64,000 nt of DNA from Arcobacter roscoffensis (GCF_024267655.1 NZ_CP100595.1:2542001-2606000), one strand, 5' to 3'; numbered from the stretch's first letter, positions 26,164 through 35,403 are shown. The notes: a model not told the origin generated them from the sequence alone. Made by a program: numbers and translations.

Positions 26164-26185
26164 GGAAAGCTTTTAAAAGCTTTCC
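26164..26185 (-). terminator. Terminator overlapping the chemoreceptor 3' end
   Basis: GGAAAGCTTTT (26164-26174) and AAAAGCTTTCC (26175-26185) form a perfect 11-bp palindrome that contains the stop codon and the codons for the last residues of the receptor. An AT-rich tail follows on the minus strand. Confidence 0.55.
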
Positions 26186-29013
26186 CATTCATCAGTAGTT
26201 GAAGACTTAGATAGGTTTGAGGATGTATGTTTTTTTGTTTCATTTTTAACTTGTTTATTAGTAGGCTTTTCTATTTTTACATCATTTTCTTTTTTAATTT
26301 GATCTAAACAAGAGAATACTTTTTTCATAGAAATTTCTAAATTTGTAGCTATGTCTTTTAATCTATCATTATTTGTAGAATCACTTGCATTTACATCTAC
26401 ATATTCCTGAACGAATGAATGAACTTTTTCGTGTTCTTCTTTTAAATTACTCCAATTTGTTGTTTTTGTAAAGCTCTTAGCTTTTGATTCAACATCATTT
26501 ATCCACTTACCAAACTTACACTCACTTGAAGTTTTTACCTTCCATGAACTCTTTGTATTTCCTACTTTTTCAAAATTTTCATTTTTGAATTTAATATGAT
26601 CATTTTTTAATTCAGAAATTTTATATACTAAGTCAATATCTGAAATCTCTTCATTTGAATACTCATTAAATTGAGCTCTTTTTGCAACTTTTAATAAATT
26701 ATCAGACAAAGAGCTTACTTCAACAGCTAAGTTACTTATAGTAGTTGCTGAGTTTGCATTTTCTTGTGTTGCTTTATCTAAATCATTTATAGTATCATTT
26801 ATTTGAACAATCCCTTGTTCTTCTTCACTACTTGATTGAGTAACTTCTTGTATTAACTTAATTGTTTCATTAACTTTTTCATTTAAATTACCATATCCAC
26901 TAATCATATTATTAGCAATGTCTTTACCTTCATTGGCTTTTGCTGTAGCTTTTTCAACTATCTGCTTAATCTCTTTTGCAGCATCAGCACTTCTATTTGC
27001 TAAATTTCTCACTTCTTGAGCTACTACGGCAAATCCTTTACCTGCTTCACCTGCAGTTGCTGCTTCTACTGCTGCATTTAGTGAAAGAATATTTGTTTGG
27101 AAGGCTATTTGATCAATTATAGTAATTGCTTCATTTATAGAATTTACTTGCTCATCAATTTCATCCATTGATTTAGTAGTCTGTGATGCTAAACTCTCAC
27201 CTTGAGAAGATGAATCTTTAAGTTGAGTAGCTAAAATAGACATTTGATTTACTTTTTCTACATTTGATTTAATAATAGAAGTTATTTGCTCAACAGCTGC
27301 TGCTGTTTCTTCTAAAGATGCTGCTTGTTGATTTGCAGAAGTTGAAAGACTTGATGCACTTGTTGATAAAACCTTAGTATCGTTATTTAACTTTTTACCA
27401 CTTGCAGTAATCATTGATAAAAACTCAGAAACACTTCTTCCAATTAGCGCTGTACTTGAATCAATAGAAGCAATAATTCCATTTGTACTACTTGATTCAC
27501 TATTTGATAGGGCTTTAAAGTTTGAATTTCCATACTCAATTAAAACATTATTTAGCTTTACTAAATTATCATTTGTTCTATCAATCATAGTATTAATAGA
27601 ATCTCTTAATTTCATAATTTGTGGATTTGAAGAGTTTTGTTCAATTTTATAAACATAAAAACCATTGTTTACTTTAGTAATAACATCATCAACTTCTTCA
27701 ATTACCTTTGAATCTTCTTTTGATTGATCAATCAATTTTCTAATGTATTTATTAAAGCTTCCTACTAGTTTTCCAAATTCATCTTTTGAGTCAAGTTTAA
27801 TTTCTTCATTTTTACTATTTACATCACTCATTTTTAAAATAGCTTCATTTAAATTATTGATTGGATTTACAATTGCTCTTCTTACAAAATATGAGTAAAT
27901 TAAGTACATAATAACTATTGCAATTAAAGAGAAAATCACAATATTTCTAATAATCTCACTTATCTCTGAGTCTGTTTTCTCTTGCATTCTTATAATATCA
28001 GCTTCAATATCATCCACATAAGCACCAGTTCCTATTACCCATCCCCAAGGCTCAAAAAGTTGAACATATGAGAATTTCTCTTGAGGTTTATCAAAGCCTG
28101 GTTTTGGCCAAAGATAAGGAACTAAACCACCCTCTTTATTTTTCTTAGAAATTTTTACAAACTCTTGGAAAAAGAATTTTCCATTTTTATCTTTTAAGTT
28201 TGTTAAATCTTTTCCATTTAAAGCTGGTTTTATTGGGTGCATTATCATTTTTGAAGAGCTATCATTTATCCAAAAATATCCATTTTTACCATATCTCATT
28301 TTATTTATAGTGTTTAAAGCTTCTTGTTTTATTTTTGAAGAAACATCATCAACATAAGCCCCAGTTCCTACTACCCAATTAAAAGGTTTAAAAAGCTTTA
28401 CATAAGAAACTTTTGGCTGTGGTTTTTCAAAACCTGGTTTTGGCCATACATAATCTACAAAACCATCTCCATTTGTTTTAGCAACACTAGCAAACTCTTT
28501 AAATATTTGTTTTCCACCTTTATCTTTATAAGAGTATAGGTTCTTACCATTTAATTGGGGTTTTATAGGATGCATCACAATAAGAGCATCAGTGTCATTT
28601 ATCCAAAAATATCCATTTTTACCATATCTTGATTCTTCAACTATTGTTTTTAATCTAAGTTTTAACTCTTCATTTGAAAGTGTATTTTTATGTCTTTTGT
28701 ATTCTGCATTTAAAATTGAGAAAATAAAATTTGTTTGCTCTTTTAAGTGGTCTTGAACCTCTAGTTTAATTCTATCAATTGAAGTCCTTTTATGATAAGC
28801 GTTTACTGTTTTCATTGCTAATGAAACATAGTTTTTAAGCTCTTCTTCTTTTTTAGAAAATGCTTCTTGCTTATACTCTTCCATATTCTGTTTAGAAAAT
28901 TTACTTATTGAATAAATAGATTCAATAGCAACAACACTTGAAACAACTAAAATAGTAAATAATGCAAGCATTAAAAGCTTTGCTTTTATTGTTAAATTTG
29001 AAAACATAAACAA
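26173..29013 (-). CDS. Methyl-accepting chemotaxis protein: tandem Cache, HAMP, CZB domain and C-terminal WxxF tail
   Basis: A 946-residue chemoreceptor. After an N-terminal membrane helix come two near-identical Cache modules ([12 protein letters not shown] twice, HPIKPxLNGKxL twice, WPKPGFxKPQ twice, GTGAYVDD twice). Then follow a second membrane helix ([20 protein letters not shown]), HAMP, and a signalling domain with the hairpin tip [24 protein letters not shown]. Next is a CZB zinc-binding domain with HxxF, CKFGKW and HEKVH. The last residues are TDEWESF, matching the xWxxF tether for CheR/CheB. A TTGACA/TATTAT promoter precedes it. It probably senses small organic anions; the ligand is unknown. 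Confidence 0.93.
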   Translation of the reverse strand: MFMFSNLTIKAKLLMLALFTILVVSSVVAIESIYSISKFSKQNMEEYKQEAFSKKEEELKNYVSLAMKTVNAYHKRTSIDRIKLEVQDHLKEQTNFIFSILNAEYKRHKNTLSNEELKLRLKTIVEESRYGKNGYFWINDTDALIVMHPIKPQLNGKNLYSYKDKGGKQIFKEFASVAKTNGDGFVDYVWPKPGFEKPQPKVSYVKLFKPFNWVVGTGAYVDDVSSKIKQEALNTINKMRYGKNGYFWINDSSSKMIMHPIKPALNGKDLTNLKDKNGKFFFQEFVKISKKNKEGGLVPYLWPKPGFDKPQEKFSYVQLFEPWGWVIGTGAYVDDIEADIIRMQEKTDSEISEIIRNIVIFSLIAIVIMYLIYSYFVRRAIVNPINNLNEAILKMSDVNSKNEEIKLDSKDEFGKLVGSFNKYIRKLIDQSKEDSKVIEEVDDVITKVNNGFYVYKIEQNSSNPQIMKLRDSINTMIDRTNDNLVKLNNVLIEYGNSNFKALSNSESSSTNGIIASIDSSTALIGRSVSEFLSMITASGKKLNNDTKVLSTSASSLSTSANQQAASLEETAAAVEQITSIIKSNVEKVNQMSILATQLKDSSSQGESLASQTTKSMDEIDEQVNSINEAITIIDQIAFQTNILSLNAAVEAATAGEAGKGFAVVAQEVRNLANRSADAAKEIKQIVEKATAKANEGKDIANNMISGYGNLNEKVNETIKLIQEVTQSSSEEEQGIVQINDTINDLDKATQENANSATTISNLAVEVSSLSDNLLKVAKRAQFNEYSNEEISDIDLVYKISELKNDHIKFKNENFEKVGNTKSSWKVKTSSECKFGKWINDVESKAKSFTKTTNWSNLKEEHEKVHSFVQEYVDVNASDSTNNDRLKDIATNLEISMKKVFSCLDQIKKENDVKIEKPTNKQVKNETKKHTSSNLSKSSTTDEWESF

Positions 29014-29034
29014 CCCTTGAAATTAAACTAGTTT

Positions 29035-29064
29035 ATAATAGCCTCTAAAATAATAAAATGTCAA
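29035..29064 (-). promoter_or_regulatory. Sigma-70 type promoter for the chemoreceptor gene
   Basis: On the minus strand TTGACA (29059-29064) and TATTAT (29035-29040) are separated by 18 bases, unusually good agreement with the general consensus for this phylum. The start codon is about 20 bases downstream of the -10. Confidence 0.65.
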
Positions 29065-29077
29065 GTTTATCTATATG

Positions 29078-30235
29078 TTATTCTAGTGTATTTTCAAAGT
29101 CTTTTACAATAGATTCATCTATTTTATTATTTTTTGCCATCTCGTACATTATTTCAATAGCTTTTTCATGCGAGTACTCATTCCTATATACTTTTTTACT
29201 TATTAAGGCATCATAAATAATTGCACATTGAAGTATTCTATCTTTTAAGCTTAAATCTTTAGCTTCATATAAGTAAGGATAACCAGAACCATCGATTCTT
29301 TCTTGAACTTTGCTTGCCCAAATGCTAATATCATTAAAGCCTATAATATTGCATAAAAACTTTCTATTGTAGTAAGGATATGCTTTTACTAATTCATACT
29401 CTTCTTCATCTAATTTATCTTTTTTATTTAATATATTTGATGGAATTATAAATTTACCAATTTTACTTAATGAAGCTGTTATTAAAAGACTCATTTTATC
29501 TTTGTATTCAAAGGCATAATAATCAATAACTTTTTCTAAAATAATTAAAAGTTTTGTATCTTTTGATTCTATTTTTTCAAAAATTGATGTGATTTCTAAA
29601 AGTTCATCATAAGATAAAACTTTTGAATAATCTAAAAGGTTTGAGAATATATAAAACAGTATCTCATTCTCATTTTGTAAATCTAACCAAAAGCTTGAGC
29701 TTTTACTGTAAGATAAGAAGTGATTTGAAAATTCTTCTTTAAATAAAATATTTGAATTTTTTTCACAAAATTCTTTGATATTATTGATGTTTTCTATACT
29801 ATTATTTGATAAATCAAAATTAATGTCTAAACTACTTACAAAAGATATAATTTGTGAAAAAAGTGGTATTTTCTCATTCTTTAATCCATAAAAACCACTT
29901 CCGTCTATTCTTTCATGGGAATACTTTAATATATCATTATTTTGTGTTAAAAAAGGAAGTCTATTTGCATACTCTTGTGATAGTTCACAAGACTCTTTTG
30001 AAAGTTTTTTTCTTTCATATAAACCAATATTTGCACTTAAACAATATGCACATAAATCAAACTTTTGTTCATTTGAAAAATTCAGCTCATTTGCAATTTT
30101 CAAACTAATATAAGCAACTCTTTTTGAGTGCCCTAAAGATATATTAAAATACTCTTTTGATGTATAATCAATAGCATTTGAAATTGATAATAAAAAGTTA
30201 TTTAAATTAAAAACTATTTGTGTTTTTTTATCCAT
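29078..30235 (-). CDS. Degenerate tandem HD-GYP protein
   Basis: A 385-residue soluble protein with two HD-GYP-like halves. The first has LGHSKRVAYISLKIANEL and SHERIDGSGFYGLK. The second has ITASLSKIGKFIIPSNILNK and QERIDGSGYPYLYEAKDLSLKDRIL with an IIYDALISKKVYR helix. In both halves the catalytic His-Asp of the LHDIGK motif is replaced (YCLSANIGLY and ASLSKIGKF). The second copy also lacks the His before ERIDGSG. It is therefore probably not a working cyclic-di-GMP phosphodiesterase and may be a binding or scaffold protein. Confidence 0.7.
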   Translation of the reverse strand: MDKKTQIVFNLNNFLLSISNAIDYTSKEYFNISLGHSKRVAYISLKIANELNFSNEQKFDLCAYCLSANIGLYERKKLSKESCELSQEYANRLPFLTQNNDILKYSHERIDGSGFYGLKNEKIPLFSQIISFVSSLDINFDLSNNSIENINNIKEFCEKNSNILFKEEFSNHFLSYSKSSSFWLDLQNENEILFYIFSNLLDYSKVLSYDELLEITSIFEKIESKDTKLLIILEKVIDYYAFEYKDKMSLLITASLSKIGKFIIPSNILNKKDKLDEEEYELVKAYPYYNRKFLCNIIGFNDISIWASKVQERIDGSGYPYLYEAKDLSLKDRILQCAIIYDALISKKVYRNEYSHEKAIEIMYEMAKNNKIDESIVKDFENTLE

Positions 30236-30269
30236 GTAAAATATTCCTAGAGTTTATTTATAAAGGTAG

Positions 30270-30295
30270 AAAAAAGACTCAAAAGAGTCTTTTTT
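30270..30295 (-). terminator. Intrinsic terminator at the end of the sox-linked operon
   Basis: AAAAAAGACTC and GAGTCTTTTTT form an 11-bp stem with an AAAA loop and run into the stop codon of the hydrolase gene. Symmetrical A and T flanks make it bidirectional in form. Confidence 0.75.
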
Positions 30296-31076
30296 AATAA
30301 TCAAGAAGTTCAGATATAGCTTCAACTGAAGTATCATGCATATCTAAATCAAGATGTGGTGCACCCTTAACTTCAATTAGTTTAACTGATAAACCTTTAT
30401 CTTTTGCTAATTTGTAAAAGTTTCTTGTAACTTCTGGTTTTGATATTTTATCTTCAGTTCCATAAATAAGTAAAATATTTGTATCTTTTGATATCTTATC
30501 AATTACATCGATAGCTGAAATAAGATTTTTTTCTTTTGATACCTCATGAATATCATATCTTCCACCAGCTAAAGCAATATTATCAATCAAATCAGGATAT
30601 AAACCAGTAATAGTTGTACCTAACATAGCCCCTGCTGAATGACCTATGAAGTTAACTGTTTGGGCCTTATACTTTTGCTTTAAAGCTTTTACAACTTCCG
30701 CTACAAATCTAACATAATCTTCTTTTGCTGCTAAATTTTTTATTTTATCATTATCTAAACTAGGAAAATTATTTGTTGTTGAGTTTGAATACCCAGGAAG
30801 AGCTACTGCTACAGTAGTATAATCTGTAATCATATTTAAACTCTCAGCAAAAGGTGCATATCTTCCAAGAGTATTTGTTCCTCTATCCCAAGTACCATGT
30901 ACTATTATATTTAAAGAATCACTATCTTCTGTCTCTACAGATGATAACTGTAAACACTCATTTTGAACATAAATATAATCTTCACCTTTTGAAGTACAAT
31001 TACTTTCATTTGCATATAACACTGATGTGAAAAGTGTAATTAAAAAACCAACTTTAAAAAACTTAATATAATTCAT
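30294..31076 (-). CDS. Secreted alpha/beta hydrolase
   Basis: A 260-residue protein with an N-terminal signal peptide (FFKVGFLITLFTSVLYANE). The fold is marked by LNIIVHGTWDRG (oxyanion strand), the nucleophile elbow NFIGHSAGAMLG (Ser), an Asp candidate in IYGTEDKISKPE and the His in VKGAPHLDLDMH. It would act in the periplasm on an ester or thioester. It is the last gene downstream of the sox cluster. A role in sulfur oxidation is only positional inference. Confidence 0.65.
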   Translation of the reverse strand: MNYIKFFKVGFLITLFTSVLYANESNCTSKGEDYIYVQNECLQLSSVETEDSDSLNIIVHGTWDRGTNTLGRYAPFAESLNMITDYTTVAVALPGYSNSTTNNFPSLDNDKIKNLAAKEDYVRFVAEVVKALKQKYKAQTVNFIGHSAGAMLGTTITGLYPDLIDNIALAGGRYDIHEVSKEKNLISAIDVIDKISKDTNILLIYGTEDKISKPEVTRNFYKLAKDKGLSVKLIEVKGAPHLDLDMHDTSVEAISELLDY

Positions 31077-31093
31077 AATAAACTCCTTTTAAT

Positions 31094-31531
31094 TTAATAA
31101 GCAATTATGCCAACATAACCATCTACTTGTCTTTCGATAAGTTCAACAATACCTGCTTGAACATATTCAAGATCTTCTATAAAATCATCTTGCGTCCATT
31201 TCATAGTTTCCATTGTATTTTTACATACAATAAACTCTACATCGTACTCCATTAAAGAGTTAATTCTTGATAGTGTTTTCTTATCATAATCTTTTTTTAA
31301 AGCTCTAACACCATTACCATAAGCAATAACTACAACCTTTAAAGATTCACTTGGATACTCTTTTAATATATTATAAATAGTACTCAGATTATGATTTACT
31401 TTTTTTAACTCTGAATCATAAAGCTGAATAGCAACTTTTCTTGGATTATCAAAACTAGGCTTTGGCTCACTAAAAGTTGATTGAGCATATGCAAATATAC
31501 TTAAAAATATAACTAATAAAACTTTTTTCAT
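31094..31531 (-). CDS. Exported DsrE-family protein
   Basis: About 145 residues with a clear signal peptide (MKKVLLVIFLSIFAYAQS). The frame is open to 31582, but that start would overlap the MOSC gene; the Met at 31531 places the signal peptide at the N terminus and is chosen. The body matches DsrE-type proteins: KVAIQLYDSELKKVNHNLST, LKVVVIAYGNGVRAL, and VEFIVCKNTMETMKW with the conserved Cys. DsrE-like proteins bind or carry sulfane sulfur. A periplasmic copy next to sox genes suggests sulfur handling. Confidence 0.65.
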   Translation of the reverse strand: MKKVLLVIFLSIFAYAQSTFSEPKPSFDNPRKVAIQLYDSELKKVNHNLSTIYNILKEYPSESLKVVVIAYGNGVRALKKDYDKKTLSRINSLMEYDVEFIVCKNTMETMKWTQDDFIEDLEYVQAGIVELIERQVDGYVGIIAY

Positions 31532-31541
31532 AACTTTCCTT

Positions 31542-31982
31542 TTATACTTTTTGAACTGGCATATCTTTTTGAATAATACCACTTTTTATAATTTTACAAT
31601 ACAAACCTCTACAATCTTTTACAACTACTGGAAGTTTATTGTCAAAAACTACTAGGTGATTACAAATTGTACACTTTTGTGTAACTTCGATAATACTATC
31701 ACCTATTTTAAATTGTGTTCCTATATCATAATCATGGGGATTAAAATCAAATAAAATATTCTCCCCTAAACTTCCTTCTTGTAATACTATGCTATTTTTT
31801 GAAGCTATTTCATACGAAGGTAAACCTACAATCATTACAGTACTATTTAAATCTTTATTTGCAAATTTGTCAAATTCAATTCCATAATCTTTTATAAGGT
31901 TTAAATTACCCACCTTAGGTCTAGGAGAACCACTTTGACCTTTTTTTGCGCTAAAAGTATTTATTACTTTACCTATAGTCAT
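31542..31982 (-). CDS. MOSC-domain protein
   Basis: A 146-residue single MOSC domain: GSPRPKVGNLNLIKDYGIEFDKFA at the start, SLGENILFDFNPHDYDIGTQF in the middle, and EVTQKCTICNHLVVF with DCRGLYCKIIKSG at the end. MOSC domains (molybdenum cofactor sulfurase C-terminal) bind sulfur or Moco-related ligands through a conserved Cys; CRGLYC is the probable site. It starts right after the cytochrome-thioredoxin gene (shared base). The Moco enzyme SoxC is in the same cluster. Confidence 0.75.
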   Translation of the reverse strand: MTIGKVINTFSAKKGQSGSPRPKVGNLNLIKDYGIEFDKFANKDLNSTVMIVGLPSYEIASKNSIVLQEGSLGENILFDFNPHDYDIGTQFKIGDSIIEVTQKCTICNHLVVFDNKLPVVVKDCRGLYCKIIKSGIIQKDMPVQKV

Positions 31983-32770
31983 TATAGATTTTCCTTTAAA
32001 ATTTCAATAAAATCTTTTTTAACCCATGCTCCTGGATATGTATTTAAAAGTACTCCATCTTGTGTTAAAACAAAAAATGTAGGCGTCATTCCTTTAAACT
32101 TTTTCTTTAAATTAAAAGGAAGAGTTACAAAATCTACATCAACTTCTAAGAAAATATAATCATCATTGATTTTTTCTTGAATTTCTTCTAAGTCTAAAAC
32201 TTCTCTTTTCATTTTTTTACAAAAATAACAACTTTGAGAAGTTGCATATACTAAGAAATGTTTACCTTGTTCTTGGGCTTCTTTTAATAACTCTTTTTCA
32301 TTATATTTTTTATCTAAGACTTTTATTTTTTGAGGAGTACTTTTTAATCTATTTTCTTTATATTCCATAAAAAAATATGCTAAATTTACAGCCTCTTCAT
32401 CACTAATACTCATAGGCTCTTTTTTCTTATAATATTTTAATACATGAGCATCACAAATACTATTATTTATATCAGGATTAGCTAAATACTCTTTTAAATA
32501 CTCTTCAATTTCTATAACTCTCATCTCAGGGTCACTTGGATCACCGATTTTTCTAGAACTTTCCATGATAGCCCATGCTAGCATATTAACTGTAGGCATT
32601 TCAAGATTTAAAAGTTCATTATTTCTTTGGAAATAGTTTTCTTTTAATTTAGAAAAAGATATATAACCCTTATGACAACTTGCACATTTGTTATCAAATA
32701 TTTCTTTGCCTTCATTATAGTCTGCATTTAAAAATGTAATCATCAATAAAAATGATAATAAAAATTTCAT
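31982..32770 (-). CDS. Cytochrome c - thioredoxin-fold fusion (SoxW-like)
   Basis: A 262-residue exported protein (MKFLLSFLLMITFLNAD signal peptide). The N-terminal half is a monohaem cytochrome c with CASCHKG. The C-terminal half (about residue 155 on) is a thioredoxin fold with SQSCYFCKKMKREV as the CxxC site and GMTPTFFVLTQDG as the cis-Pro loop. Thioredoxin-like SoxW proteins accompany many sox clusters. The fused cytochrome domain is unusual and could carry electrons to or from the dithiol. An 14-bp inverted repeat precedes its ribosome binding site. Confidence 0.75.
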   Translation of the reverse strand: MKFLLSFLLMITFLNADYNEGKEIFDNKCASCHKGYISFSKLKENYFQRNNELLNLEMPTVNMLAWAIMESSRKIGDPSDPEMRVIEIEEYLKEYLANPDINNSICDAHVLKYYKKKEPMSISDEEAVNLAYFFMEYKENRLKSTPQKIKVLDKKYNEKELLKEAQEQGKHFLVYATSQSCYFCKKMKREVLDLEEIQEKINDDYIFLEVDVDFVTLPFNLKKKFKGMTPTFFVLTQDGVLLNTYPGAWVKKDFIEILKENL

Positions 32771-32781
32771 ATTTTTTCCTC

Positions 32782-32828
32782 TTTTGATTTAATAAACCAC
32801 TTATTAAAAGAGACTTATTAAATCAAAA
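32782..32828 (-). repeat. Inverted repeat next to the ribosome binding site of the cytochrome-thioredoxin gene
   Basis: TTTTGATTTAATAA (32782-32795) and TTATTAAATCAAAA (32815-32828) are perfect 14-base arms around a 19-base loop. The 3' arm of the RNA hairpin ends at the GAGGAAAAAAT ribosome binding site, so the fold could affect translation or mark a processing site. Confidence 0.5.
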
Positions 32829-32857
32829 AAAGTATAAAGAAAAATCTTTATACTTTT
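32828..32857 (-). terminator. Terminator-like hairpin after soxB
   Basis: AAAAGTATAAAG (32828-32839) and CTTTATACTTTT (32846-32857) form a 12-bp stem and run into TTTTTTTG on the minus strand, 6 bases past the soxB stop. Probably a partial terminator between the core sox genes and the accessory genes. Confidence 0.55.
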
Positions 32858-32862
32858 ATGAA

Positions 32863-34626
32863 TTAAATAATACCCGGATTACCTTTTATACCTACGATAT
32901 CAGGAGTATCAACTTTTAGATTTTGTATATGCTTAACATTCTTTAGATATGTTTCCACAGTTTCCCATACAGGTTCACCTGGTGATTTAGCACCAACAGT
33001 AGACCATCCTGCAACAGAATAATTTTTACTTGGATCTAATTTAGCTCCATTTCTAGTAAGTTGAATTTCAGAAATTCTTTCACCCATTTTTGCAGTTGGA
33101 TTAATTTTGTATGAAATACCACCAGTTCTTACCATATCTCCACCTTGTTGATAGAATGGATCTTCATTAAATAAGTTATCAGCAACATCTTCTAGAATAA
33201 GCTTAATATCTTTTCCTGAAATATCTCTTCTATAAGTTTCTGGATATGTCATAGCTGTTTGAGTCATTAAATCATCAAAAGTAATAGCTTGACCAGGCAT
33301 TACAGATGTCCCCCATCTAAATCCAGGAGATAAAGAAATTTCAGCATCCTTTACTTCCATTAAAGCATCACAAATAATTTGATCCCACGAACCATTGAAA
33401 TTCCCTCTTCTAAATAGAGTTTCATCAGTAGTTGCAATCTCTCTTGTTAATTCTTTTAAATAAGGTGCTCTAACATCTTCAATGTATTTTTTCATTTGTT
33501 TATCTTCTGGAATTAAATCTGAGAAGATAGGAAGTAATGTAAATTTAAAGTCTTTGATTTTTCCATTTTGAATATCTAAATCAAGTACATTTAAGAATTT
33601 ACCATTTGACCCAGCATTACAAACATAAGTTGTTCCTGCTTCATTTTTAACAGGATAAGCCTCAGGAACACCGTCATGTGTGTGTCCACCCATAATAAAG
33701 TCAATTCCAGTTACAACTTCAGCCATTTTCTTATCAGTATCATAACCATTATGAGAAAGTACAATCACGGCATCAGGTTTTTCTTCTTCTCTTACCTCAT
33801 CCACTAACTCTTGCATTCCCTCATCATTAATTCCAAATGTCCAATCAGGAATAAATCTTTGTGGGTTAGCAATAGTAGTATAAGGGAAGGCTTGTCCTAT
33901 AATAGCAACTCTTGCATTACCCATTTTTTTAATTGTATATGGTTTAAATGCATGACCTGTGTCTTCATCGTAAGCCTCAGCTCCATCAAAAAGAGCATCT
34001 TCTTTTACTTTTACATTTTGAGCTAAAAATTCTGCATCTAATAGTTTTACATTTTCAAGTACTTCTTCAGCTTTATATGTAAACTCCCAGTGTCCAACTG
34101 CAACATCAACACCAAGTAAATTCATAGCACCAACCATATCTTTACCTCTTGTATATAAAGCTGTTGCACTTCCTTGCCAAGTATCTCCACCATCTAATAA
34201 TAAAGATTTATCTTCACCAAATGATTTTGATAAGAAATCAACTACAGTTTTTATTTGAGAAAAACCACCTGTTCTTCCCATAGCTTTAGCATGCTTTTCA
34301 AAGTTTACACAAGAGTATGCATATTCTAATCTTTTATTCCCTTTAATACCATAATAATCAAGAAGCTTTTCACCTACAATATGAGGTGGCTTACCATAGT
34401 TACCATAAAATCCTAAGTTAACACTTGGTTCTCTAAAGTATACAGGTAATAATTGGGCATGTGAATCTGTCATATGCATTAATCTTGCATTACCAAATGG
34501 CTTTAATTTGTAGTAATCTTCTAATTTGTTTGTATCAGTCATTCTTGTATGAGAATTAGCAAATACAGGAGCAGCTCCTAGCATTGCCATCATATATACA
34601 AATTCTCTTCTGCTTAATTTACTCAT
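32863..34626 (-). CDS. soxB: Thiosulfohydrolase SoxB
   Basis: A 587-residue periplasmic dimanganese enzyme that releases sulfate from SoxY-bound thiosulfonate. A twin-arginine-type signal (LSRREFVYMMAMLGAAPVFA) opens it. Metallophosphatase motifs are MHMTDSHAQLLPVYFREPS, LLDGGDTWQGSATALYTRGK (metal Asp plus the TWQGSAT segment typical of SoxB), VGHWEFTY (NHE-like), VLSHNGYDTD and MGGHTHDGVP. The C-terminal 5'-nucleotidase domain is complete (FRWGTSVMPGQAITFDDLM). It follows a rhodanese gene by 17 bases. Confidence 0.97.
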   Translation of the reverse strand: MSKLSRREFVYMMAMLGAAPVFANSHTRMTDTNKLEDYYKLKPFGNARLMHMTDSHAQLLPVYFREPSVNLGFYGNYGKPPHIVGEKLLDYYGIKGNKRLEYAYSCVNFEKHAKAMGRTGGFSQIKTVVDFLSKSFGEDKSLLLDGGDTWQGSATALYTRGKDMVGAMNLLGVDVAVGHWEFTYKAEEVLENVKLLDAEFLAQNVKVKEDALFDGAEAYDEDTGHAFKPYTIKKMGNARVAIIGQAFPYTTIANPQRFIPDWTFGINDEGMQELVDEVREEEKPDAVIVLSHNGYDTDKKMAEVVTGIDFIMGGHTHDGVPEAYPVKNEAGTTYVCNAGSNGKFLNVLDLDIQNGKIKDFKFTLLPIFSDLIPEDKQMKKYIEDVRAPYLKELTREIATTDETLFRRGNFNGSWDQIICDALMEVKDAEISLSPGFRWGTSVMPGQAITFDDLMTQTAMTYPETYRRDISGKDIKLILEDVADNLFNEDPFYQQGGDMVRTGGISYKINPTAKMGERISEIQLTRNGAKLDPSKNYSVAGWSTVGAKSPGEPVWETVETYLKNVKHIQNLKVDTPDIVGIKGNPGII

Positions 34627-34643
34627 AAAATTACCTTTTTATA

Positions 34644-35297
34644 TTATTTTCCTGAACCTACTACTGTAAATCCAAATGATGTCCAAGCTTGCATACCACC
34701 TCTGTAGTATTTAATTTTTTCAGCAGGATATCCCATATTTAATAGTGAATATTTAACATTTTTAACCATAGCAGGTGTTTGTCCACACCAATATCCATTA
34801 CAATAAGCAATAATTGTTTTAGCTTCTGAAAAATCAAGTGTACCGTCATCTTTTTCAACAACACCCATTTCATCTTCCATCATTTCAATTGCTGTTTCTT
34901 TACTATTAAAGTTTGTAAAAGGAACATTTACAGAACCAGGTATTCTTAGTTTTGCATGCCAACCTGGCTTTCTTGAATCCATAATTAAAATTGAATCATC
35001 TTTTTGAGCTTTTTTCATATATTCAATAAATTCTAATTCTCCAACTGTTTCAACACCGTCAGCTATAATCATTGGTTGAGGAGCACCTCTATTTGTTGTA
35101 TTATATAATTCAGAAATTATATTTCCAGGAGTTTGGTTTCTCATTAAAGTAAATTTTTCACCATTTAAGTTCATTTCAATAGATTTAACACCCTTTGAAA
35201 TAGGTACAAATTTAGAAGTTTCACCCTCTGCAAATGAACCTGTTGTACACAAAGCAGTAATTGCTGTTGTTAATAATGCTTTTTTAAAAAACTTCAT
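34644..35297 (-). CDS. Exported rhodanese-like sulfurtransferase of the sox cluster
   Basis: About 217 residues. I chose the ATG at 35297 because GGAGG lies just upstream and the protein then begins with a signal peptide (MKFFKKALLTTAITALCTTG); the longer frame to 35387 lacks these. The rhodanese domain shows ILIMDSRKPGWHAKLRIPGSVN, then IIAYCNGYWCGQTPAMVKN with the active-site Cys, and YYRGGMQAWTSFGF. It could transfer sulfane sulfur in the periplasm. A terminator-like hairpin separates it from the lipoprotein gene upstream. Confidence 0.8.
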   Translation of the reverse strand: MKFFKKALLTTAITALCTTGSFAEGETSKFVPISKGVKSIEMNLNGEKFTLMRNQTPGNIISELYNTTNRGAPQPMIIADGVETVGELEFIEYMKKAQKDDSILIMDSRKPGWHAKLRIPGSVNVPFTNFNSKETAIEMMEDEMGVVEKDDGTLDFSEAKTIIAYCNGYWCGQTPAMVKNVKYSLLNMGYPAEKIKYYRGGMQAWTSFGFTVVGSGK

Positions 35298-35355
35298 TTT
35301 ATCCTCCAAATTTTTATTAATTAATAATATTTTTTCTTTACTACGACTAAAAAAA

Positions 35356-35376
35356 GCCAAGATATAAAATCTTGAC
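35356..35376 (-). terminator. Terminator-like hairpin between the sox lipoprotein and rhodanese genes
   Basis: GTCAAGAT and ATCTTGGC (with one G-T pair) form an 8-bp stem around TTTAT and run into seven Ts on the minus strand. It would reduce read-through into the rhodanese and soxB genes. Confidence 0.5.
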
Positions 35377-35403
35377 TCAAAAAACACTGTTTTTAACTAT
35401 TTA

